The translations under genes and the position numbers were made by a program. This document shows positions 57,167-64,000 of a stretch of DNA of 64,000 nucleotides, piece after piece. Source of the stretch: Chinchilla lanigera (taxonomy: Eukaryota > Chordata > Mammalia > Rodentia > Chinchillidae). The notes under the pieces were generated by a model, which had not been told where the DNA came from, did no database searches, and saw only the letters and a list, made by a program, of their open reading frames with translations. Each line of letters opens with the position of its first letter. Position 1 is the stretch's first letter. The stretch spans positions 858,090 to 922,089 of the forward strand of contig NW_004955484.1 in assembly GCF_000276665.1 (NCBI RefSeq), in the 5' to 3' direction.

Positions 57167-57318
57167 GGGTATGCTGGTGCATGCCTGTAATCCCAGCACT
57201 TGAGAGGCTGAAGCAGGAGGATTGTTGCAATTTCGAGAACAGCCTGGGCTACAAAGTGAGCTCAAGGCCAACCTGAACTGCATAGTGAGAGCCTGTCTCA
57301 AGAAACAAACAAACAAGC
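57167..57318 (+). repeat. B1-type SINE
   Basis: GTATGCTGGTGCATGCCTGT, AATCCCAGCACTTGAGAGGC, AGGAGGATTGTTGCAATTTC, GAGCTCAAGGCCAACCTGAA and TGAGAGCCTGTCTCAAG, with an AAAC-rich tail. The host LINE-1 resumes with ACAAAAGATAAATGC. Confidence 0.96.
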
Positions 57319-57940
57319 CAACAAAAAGACAAAAGATAAATGCAGACACTGATGTAGACAAAAGGGAATCCTGGTACAGTGGGAATTGGTGTGAATCTAA
57401 ACTAGTACAGCCATTGTGGAAAACAGTATGGAGATCCCTCAAAAGACTAAAAATATAACTATCACGTGGTCCAGCAATCCCACTATTGTGTACATGTACA
57501 AAAGAAATGTATTCAGTCTATTTAAGGGACATCTATATCCCCATGTTTATTGCCACCCTATACATAATAAGTAAGAAATGCAAACTATTTAAGCATCCAT
57601 CAACCAATGAATGGATATAAAAATTGGTGCACACACACAATGGAATACTATTCAATCCTTTAACAAAAATGGAATCCCTGTCATTTATGACATGGAGATC
57701 ATTATGTCAAGTGGAATAAATTAGACCAGAAAGACAAGTACTACATGGTCTCACACGTACATACAATCTAAAAAATGTTGATCTCATTGAAGTTGACAGT
57801 CAGAATAGTGGTTATCTGAGGCTGGAGAAAATAGAAGAGGAAGGGATGGGAAGGGATTGATCAATGGGTAGTAAGATATAGGCAGAAAGCCTGGACAAAA
57901 GCGTGAGACCTCTCCCTCAAGAAACAAAAACTAATAGTTG

Positions 57941-58024
57941 GCTGGGGATCTAGCTCAGCAGCACAGGCACCTGCCTGGCAAGTGCAAGGTCCTGAGTTCA
58001 ATTCCTGTTACCAACAAAATAATA
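57941..58024 (+). repeat. ID-type SINE
   Basis: GGCTGGGGATCTAGCTCAGC, ACCTGCCTGGCAAGTGCAAG and GAGTTCAATTCCTGTTACC. Flanks ACTAATAG and AATAATAG are a plausible imperfect target duplication. Confidence 0.94.
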
Positions 58025-58290
58025 GCTGTAGGAAATTCTGCACTGTGGGGTGACTACTAGTAACTATAATGTACCATATATTTCAAAGAGCTAAAAGAAA
58101 GGATTCTGAATGTTTTCTTCATAAATAAATGTTTGAGGAGACAGATATGTTTAACCCGACTTAAACACTACAAAGGAATACATGTATCAAAATATCCTAT
58201 TTTGATGTGATAATACTGTAGTACTGTATAAATACACAGAATTTTTATATTTTTTATATATCCATTTTTCAAATAAATTTAAATTTAAAA

Positions 58291-59480
58291 AGAAAGAAAT
58301 TGGTCCCATTTAAATTTTACCAAAAGCAACACTGAATGGTTTTAATTCTGTGACTCATAACTGTAAACATCACTTTCTGGTCTAAAGAGAAAGTTAAAAA
58401 GTAAAACCTCATATGTGTTAATAAAACTGGCTTTTCAAAAACTTTCAAGAGTATTGGAAGATTGAAAAGATTACCTATCAATTTACTTTGAAACAACAAG
58501 AAAAGATCCTAATCAGAGGTCACATAAAAGTAATCAGAAAAATTGGCATCAATTGTGTATTCACTTAAGTACACACAACTCCATTTCAAAGATTTATCTT
58601 CATACTCCCTAAAATGTTCCCTGATTAATGTCCATGAATTTAATTGTGGAATGGTTGTTTCTGCCCCCACTTACTGCCTGATTATCCCTTTTCCACATAA
58701 ATGTTAATGTTGCTTTCATGACATTCAAAAAGAAAGCAATCAATTGCTATTCATCTTTTCATACAAGGACAATAAAAATTCTCTCTAGAGTCTTTGGTGT
58801 GAGATGTTTTGATGCTCAAGTTAAGTAACATTTTCAAGGAAAAGCTTACCCACAACAGCACATAGATAAAGGACTTTGCGTTCATCCTATACTGTTCTGC
58901 CCTAGAAATAGAAGATGTGTCAGGTCAAAATCAAATTTTAAGTATACTTTCAATAGCACTAAGAGAAAAAGGGCTTCACTCTCCAGCCTTGACATTACAG
59001 AGTTAACCAGCTCAGCTGGAAAGACCTAAGTGTCTTATGTGTAGCTTATTTTCTGATTCTAGCACCATTCTGTTTCTCAGTAAAATTAGTGTATTAATAA
59101 TTGGAGAAGTTTAGCTATGATCCTGGGACCTTTACCTTCCTGTCTTTCTCATCCTATTCTTCCTCCTCTTCAGACCCAAGCAGACACATGCAGAGATCAA
59201 ACACAAAACCCCTTGATCCAAATGGCCTGCATTCTCCCTCTAGAATGACTTTCCCTTCTCTCTACCAGAGAGCTGATGTGATTTCCCTGTCAGATGTGTC
59301 AAATAACTCTTTAAAGGTGTCTATCACTTGCCAGTGTGAGGTCTTCCAGACAAGAGTGTTGCCTTCAGGAAGGAAGTAGAAATGTACAGAGTTGTAAAAA
59401 TAAAAGACAGTGAGAGCTTGGATATCCTTCTGCATACTATCTGAATCTCAGATCTGGATTTCCATAAGATAGAGAATTTT
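58291..59480. other. unassigned sequence
   Basis: No recognised repeat or exon. A 92-codon frame at 59101-59379 is serine-rich at its start and shows no domain. Confidence 0.45.
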
Positions 59481-59625
59481 AGCCGGGTGTGATGGTTCAC
59501 ACCTGTAATCCCAGCAGTCAGGAGGCTGAGGCAGGAGGATCATCATGAGTTCGAGACCAGCCGAGGGTACAAATTGAGCTCAAGGCCAACCTGAACTACA
59601 TAGTGAGACCCTGTTTCAAAAAAGA
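59481..59625 (+). repeat. B1-type SINE
   Basis: AGCCGGGTGTGATGGTTCAC, ACCTGTAATCCCAGCAGTCA, GGAGGCTGAGGCAGGAGGAT, GAGTTCGAGACCAGCCGAGG, GGCCAACCTGAACTACATAG and TGAGACCCTGTTTC. One of the least changed B1s here. Confidence 0.97.
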
Positions 59626-59634
59626 CAAAATAAC

Positions 59635-60000
59635 TGCCCAGTGACATTATGTATTGTCTCTAATGTTCTTTTAAATTACTATTTTCTTTTTCCCTTTAAT
59701 GGTTTGATCAATCTTCTATTCTTACATCTGGCAATCTGAGCAAATTCACTGAAGATAACAATATATAATGTAACAACCACTGTTGATCCCTATCATTTGT
59801 TTTGAAACTCTGTATCATTTTTAATGTCCTTGCTTGGTGTTGCTTGTATTTTGCTATTGTTCTTTTTTTTTTTTTTTTTTTTTTNNNNNNNNNNNNNNNN
59901 NNNNNNNNNNNNNNNNNNNNNNNNNNNNNNNNNNNNNNNNNNNNNNNNNNNNNNNNNNNNNNNNNNNNNNNNNNNNNNNNNNNNAAAAAAAAAAAAAAAA
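59635..60000 (+). mobile_element. LINE-1 3' UTR with assembly gap at its end
   Basis: ACATCTGGCAATCTGAGCAA, TGAAGATAACAATATATAAT, GTAACAACCACTGTTGATCC and TTTTGAAACTCTGTATCATT repeat the common 3' UTR. After TTGCTATTGTTC comes a T run, the gap, then an A run and CCCAG. The T-rich then A-rich end matches copies at 4.69 and 37.88 kb. Confidence 0.78.
59885..59984. other. assembly gap, exactly 100 N
   Basis: Exactly 100 N between a T run of about 22 and an A run of about 17. Real length unknown. Confidence 0.99.
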
Positions 60001-60331
60001 ACCCAGAAATTTAGAGAAGCAATTTCTATAAAAGGTTTGAAATAGAGACCATGAATTTAAGTATTATTCCTTACATATTTTTAGAAAACCATAGAATTCC
60101 TACTAGGATTTTTTTATAATTTACCTGAAATAAAAGCTAAAAGAATCTGCTTCTTCCTGGTACAAAAAAAAGAATTTGTTTCTTTTCTTGATCCACCTGT
60201 ATATAAGGCAGTGTTCTACTTAGAATGAGCTCCCAAATATGGGAGTGAAGATATTAAAATGGTTTAGAGGCTTCTTCAACAACTAGATGTCTCATTTTAC
60301 TACTTCCTAACAAGGCTAAATAAGAGTTGTC

Positions 60332-60463
60332 TAGCCAGGCATGGTGGCATGCACCTGTAATCCTGGCACTCAGGAGGCACTCAGGAGGCCTGGGCTGCAT
60401 AGTGAATTCAAGGCCAGTCTGAACTGCACAAAGAGACCCTGTCCCCCACCCTCCAAAAAAGAT
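60332..60463 (+). repeat. B1-type SINE, rearranged
   Basis: AGCCAGGCATGGTGGCATGC, ACCTGTAATCCTGGCACTCA and a short direct duplication of GGCACTCAGGAGG, then a jump to CCTGGGCTGCATAGTGAATT and GAGACCCTGTCCCCC. The middle (GGATC...GTTCGAG) is missing. Confidence 0.94.
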
Positions 60464-60780
60464 GTCTCAAATGGTTGATCTAGCTAGGTTTAAATTCGGT
60501 TCAGCTCAGCTAAGAATGTACCAGATACATTTCTTGCTGTGCATTGGGGATTTCTATAAGTAAGAATGAAGTCTGGTTTAGCAACCAAAGTTCAGATTGC
60601 TGTGTCTTCTAACTTTTGGCTTTCTTAAAGATCCTATAATAAATGGGTCAGCAGCCTTTGCTGTGTCTTGTTACACTTTCCTGAAGAAATTAGGGAGGAA
60701 CACATATCTTAGATCAGTGTTAACCTCATAAAAGTTGGGGGAAAAAGAAAATAAAGAACACAATTTTAAAAGAAGAGATA
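60464..60780. other. unassigned sequence
   Basis: No recognised repeat or exon. Confidence 0.45.
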
Positions 60781-62130
60781 TCCCATGCTCCAAACCAGGA
60801 GTTCAGGACACCAGGACTGAAGTCATATCCTACCACAAAGACAGCCTTGGGAGATTCGCTTAGGGAGGGTAGAGATAAATAGGAATCTTCTGGGATCTCC
60901 TGGAAAGCCAGGGCTCAGATCAAGAAGATCACAGAGCCTACACTCTGTTGTGGGAGCCCACGTTCAATGGGAGTAATTGTGAGAGAGGACAGTGCCTGAA
61001 GAAGAAAGCATTTCATCTAGTGGTATATTTGAGCTCTAGCACTGCTGCCCACATCAAGCAGAAATTAGTGGTCTCAATTATTATTGAGCAATAGAAGGGT
61101 GGCCTAATTGTCTTCACTAAAGGCATAGTCCTCTTTTTTTGGCTAAGGACTGACATGAGTGGTTCCTAGTGTTTGTCAATGTCTAGTAAACATCTGATGC
61201 CATTATTGTCACTGAATTTACTACTACAACTAAGGTAACATACTAGTGGTTGCCAATTGATTTTCTCTCTATGCCAATATCTAGATTTCCTGGGTTTATA
61301 AACATAATATGACTCACTCCTGAAGAATGGGGTACTGGGTCAAAGAGTTTGCAGACTCTAGAACAAAAAATAAAAAAGAGGCAACAAAATGCATCCAAAA
61401 ACTGGATGCATCCCCTAAAACTGGATCAGGAGGCATGGAGAAGATCATAAGTCACATAGCAGACACATCTGAAAGGATAGCAGTGGAGGTAAAACAGTTC
61501 AGTGAGGTTTTGGCAAATTTAAAAGATATAGCTAGTCAGATCACGACCCTAAGGAATCAACAAGTCTAAAGAAGACACTAATAAACAGCTAGTGGAGATA
61601 AAGCAAAAGATGCAAACCATGAATGCCCAACATAGAATAGAACAGATTCCACAAGAAATTTCCAACCAGAAATCTAGGAGATTAAAAACATGATTGAAAG
61701 TTTGGGTAGCGGAAGTAACCAATGTGAAGACAGTGTCAGACCTAGAGCACAGGCTGTGGTCAATAATCAACTAATGAGAGATACTTTAAAAACAACAACA
61801 GAACATGAAAAATAGGTCTATCAGCTCCTAGGTGACTCAAAGAAGATTAATATAAGAATAACTGTAATTAGTGAAAAATCAGGACAGAGCACAAAAGGCA
61901 TAAAAACCTGTTTATACAACTTAGGGCAGAAAATCTTATAAATGTGGAAAAGGAATTTAACATACAGATAAGTAAAGCATATAGAACCCAAATAGCTCTG
62001 ATCAAAAAAAAAAAAAAAACCCCATGCCACATAATAACTAAAATACCAGAAGCACAACACAACAACAGAATCTTAAAGGTTTCTAGAGAAAAGTGATGAA
62101 TCATCTATTAGGGAAAACTTATCAGAATGG

Positions 62131-62468
62131 CAACAGATTTCCTAAAAGACAAATGATAGGAAAGAAGACAGAGAAGAAATTATTATAATCCAGTGTGGAC
62201 AGTGTGTCTGGAAGTGTACCTTGACTTCATATGACTGTCTTACATGTTTTATATTTTTGACCTATTATTCTGGTTTTTAATCTGATAATTAACTTAATAA
62301 GATCTTATAAGATAAACAAATCTGGTCCTAACAAAGTAAAGAGAGATTGAGAGAAAGAGAAAAAAGAAATTAAAATATATTATATACATGCACCAATTCT
62401 ATACTGAATCTAATCATTATGTACTGCAAACATGTACTAATAAAAGTAAAAAAAATTACAACAGATTT
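62131..62468 (+). mobile_element. 318-bp insertion with 10-bp target duplication inside ORF1
   Basis: CAACAGATTT occurs at 62131-62140 and 62459-62468, and ORF1 text reads across the two flanks. The insert (62141-62458) ends GTACTGCAAACATGTACTAA with TAAAAGTAAAAAAAATTA, like the LINE-1 tips at 16.78 and 34.6 kb. Its first 200 bp I do not recognise. Probably a 5'-truncated LINE-1 3' end. Confidence 0.7.
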
Positions 62469-62586
62469 TCACAAACCTTAAAGGGAAGAAAAACGTGGAA
62501 TGAAGTGTTTCAAACTCTAAAAGAAAACAACATCCAACCCAGACAGTTATACCCTACAAAATTACCTTTCAAAATTGATAGAAAAG

Positions 62587-62740
62587 ACTGGGTGTTGTGG
62601 TACATACCTTAACCCCAGCACTTGAGTGGCTGAGGCAAGAGTATTGCCACATGTTTGAAGCAAGCTTGGGTGACATAGTGAATTGAAGGCCAGCATGACC
62701 TACACAGCAAGACCCTGTCTCAAAAAAAAAAAAAAAAACT
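62587..62740 (+). repeat. B1-type SINE
   Basis: GACTGGGTGTTGTGGTACAT, CCCCAGCACTTGAGTGGCTG, GAAGGCCAGCATGACCTACA and AGACCCTGTCTC with an A tail of 16. Flanks ATTGATAGAAAA and ACTGACAGAAAA are a likely target duplication with two changes. It interrupts the ORF1 C-terminal region. Confidence 0.96.
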
Positions 62741-62939
62741 GACAGAAAAATAAAATACTTCCATTATAAAGAAAACCTGAAGAAATTCATGACCACCAAA
62801 CCAACACGCTAAAAAACTTTCAAGGATATCCTAGAAAGAGATAATGAAGCTAACAATGTCAAAAGGCCCAATAAGATAAATATACCATGTAGGGCTAGGA
62901 ATTAAATAGAAGAAAAAGAAAGAAAAACAGGAAGAAGAA

Positions 62940-64000
62940 ATTAATACAATGAAAAGAATAAGTCAATACTATCAATGTAAATGGACTGAACTCACAATCC
63001 AGTGATATACTGTATACAAGAGACATATTTAACACAAAAAGAAATTCATAGACTTAAAATTGTGGGATGGAAAATAATATTCCCATGCATCAGGAATCGG
63101 GAAACAAGCAGGAGTAGCCATCCTACTTTCAAAGTGAATTGCAAACCAAAGCTGATCAAAAGAGACAAAAGACAGTACATATTGGTCAACAGAACTATTC
63201 AACAGAGCTATTCAGCAAGAAGAGACAATAATTATAAACACATGTGCACCACACCATCGTGTAGCCCACTTCATAAAACAAACCTCAATGGGCATAAAAG
63301 ATCAGATAAACATCAATATAATTATAGTAGGAGAATCTCAATACCCCACTGTCACAAACAGACAGATCAACTAAACAAAAAATCAACAAGGAAATATCAG
63401 AGTTGAACCAAACCTTCAAAAATATAAACTGAATAGATATGTACAAAATATTCCACCCAACAGCAAAATACACATTTTTTCAACCACACATAGTACATTC
63501 TCCAAAATAGACCACATGCTAGCTAATAAAGCATGCCTAAATAAATGTAAATAATCAAAATTCTATGTATATTATCATATCACAGTATAATGAAACTAGA
63601 AATCAATAGCAAAAGAAACCGTGAACGCATACAGAAATTAAACAACACACTCTTAAATAATCAGTGAGTCTCAGAGGAAGTTAAGCAAGAAATAAGAGCG
63701 TTCTTAGAATTAAATGATAATGTCAGTACAACACACCAGAACTTACAGGACACAATGAAAGTAGTCCTATGAGGGAAGTGTATAGCACTGAGTGTCACCT
63801 TAAGAAAAATAGAATGAGCCCAAATTAATAATCTAATGATGCATCTTGAAGTCTGAGAAAAACAATAACAATCCAAATCCAGAGTTTCTACATGGAAGGA
63901 AATATTAAAGGTCAGAGCAGAAATCAATGAAATAGAGGCCAAAAAAATAAACAAAGAATCAATGAATTGAAGAGGGGGTTCTTTGAAAGAATAAGTAAAA
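62940..64000 (+). pseudogene. LINE-1 ORF2 relic, endonuclease part
   Basis: Begins with text giving SINVNGLNSQSSD after ORF1, then DILYTRDIFN-like residues. It parallels 11.9-12.7 kb in order, including CCCCACTGTCACAAACAGAC with AGATCAACTAAACAAAAAAT against CCCCATTGTCACAAAAAGAT. Multiple frame changes. The copy runs off the window. Confidence 0.82.

Larger units (their letters stand above)
57013..58290 (+). mobile_element. L1M-like LINE-1 3' end with B1 and ID insertions
   Basis: GGCCTAAATAAACATTTCTC, ATACAAATGACCAACAAGTA, TTCATTCCATTAAGAATGGG, CATTGTGGAAAACAGTATGG, GGTCCAGCAATCCCAC, ATACTATTCAATCCTTTAAC and GTGGTTATCTGAGGCTGGAG follow ORF2 C-terminus then 3' UTR. The end near 58290 resembles the end at 13.5 kb. 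The B1 at 57167 and the ID at 57941 interrupt it. Confidence 0.85.
61327..62890 (+). pseudogene. LINE-1 ORF1 relic
   Basis: An open piece at 61327-61569 (80 codons) reads AIAVEVKQFS-like coiled-coil text (SERIAVEVKQFSEVLANLKD). ORF1 text continues out of frame to 62140, resumes at 62459 (QTLKENNIQPRQLYPTKLPF at about 62502-62570) and ends after the B1 with KKFMTTKPT-like text near 62790. ORF1 proteins are trimeric RNA-binding chaperones. Stops, a LINE-1 tail and a B1 show it is dead. Confidence 0.83.
60781..64000 (+). mobile_element. LINE-1, 5' UTR to ORF2 endonuclease, continuing beyond the window
   Basis: 5' UTR-like text (about 60.8-61.3 kb, the part from 61.18 kb matching 31.75-31.9 kb), ORF1 from about 61327, and ORF2 start from about 62940 to the right edge. 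A 318-bp insertion with a 10-bp target duplication and a B1 interrupt ORF1. No 90-bp monomers are seen at this 5' end, unlike the copy at 9.8 kb. The left limit is uncertain. Confidence 0.82.

Noticed and set aside
1..64000. Search for CRISPR arrays, phage-like clusters, toxin-antitoxin pairs or other bacterial systems
   Set aside because: No regularly spaced repeats, operon-like gene order or ribosome binding sites. The repeat content is mammalian throughout.

Overview
The window is a gene-poor, AT-rich stretch of a mammalian genome, almost certainly from a rodent. The evidence is the combination of short 7SL-derived B1-type SINEs (about 140-150 bp, with a duplicated internal block before the CCCTGTCTC end), tRNA-derived ID-type SINEs (GGGGCTGGGGATTTAGCTCAG start, internal B box, GGTACCAG end), ERVL-MaLR LTRs of the MT/ORR1 kind, and many LINE-1 pieces. 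No B2 element is visible. The ID 3' end GGTACCAG differs from the better known murid ID, which together with the missing B2 suggests a non-murid rodent; a castorimorph such as beaver, kangaroo rat or gopher is a guess only. I find no intact protein-coding gene, no spliced exon I can recognise, no functional tRNA or other RNA gene, no CRISPR array and no bacterial-type system. Every open reading frame is short and is either repeat-derived, low-complexity or indistinguishable from chance.

Layout. 1-9.8 kb: mostly unassigned sequence with a MIR, a reverse MLT1-type LTR, two LINE-1 3' UTR pieces and a mariner transposase relic. 9.8-13.5 kb: a LINE-1 on the + strand with a tandemly repeated 90-bp 5' end, ORF1, the start of ORF2, then a jump to an L1M-like 3' end carrying an ID. 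14-19.3 kb: a MaLR LTR, a MIR, a LINE-1 3' end and an old L1M ORF2 with B1 and ID insertions. 21-25.9 kb: the most layered part. MaLR LTRs and LINE-1 3' ends are nested, an L1M is split by a palindromic mariner relic that is itself split by a B1, and an ID-led composite with perfect target duplications contains the first assembly gap. 26-29.1 kb: an L2-like LINE, then a long minus-strand LINE-1 (reverse transcriptase to 3' UTR) with two IDs. 29.3-30.6 kb: a GC-richer block of unknown nature. 31.7-34.6 kb: two rearranged LINE-1 copies. 36-46 kb: MaLR and MLT1 LTRs, old L1M, B1s, IDs, L2 and MIR. 46.3-48.7 kb: a repeat-poor interval, the best candidate here for conserved non-coding function. 49-60 kb: LINE-1, MaLR, B1, a 330-bp purine tract and the second assembly gap. 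60.8-64 kb: the 5' half of a LINE-1 running out of the window.

The elements do not work together as a pathway; they record successive insertions. Order can be read from nesting: L2, MIR, L1M and mariner oldest, then MLT1 and MaLR LTRs, then rodent LINE-1, B1 and ID, the youngest IDs keeping perfect 15-16 bp target duplications. I did not find a previously undescribed biological system. The observations most worth a second look are the ID-led composite at 25.6-25.9 kb, the monomeric LINE-1 5' end at 9.8-10.15 kb, the palindromic mariner relic at 24.4-25.1 kb, and the LINE-1 3' UTR flanked by a roughly 70-bp direct repeat at 37.5-38.06 kb. Family names are recognition by eye, without a database search.
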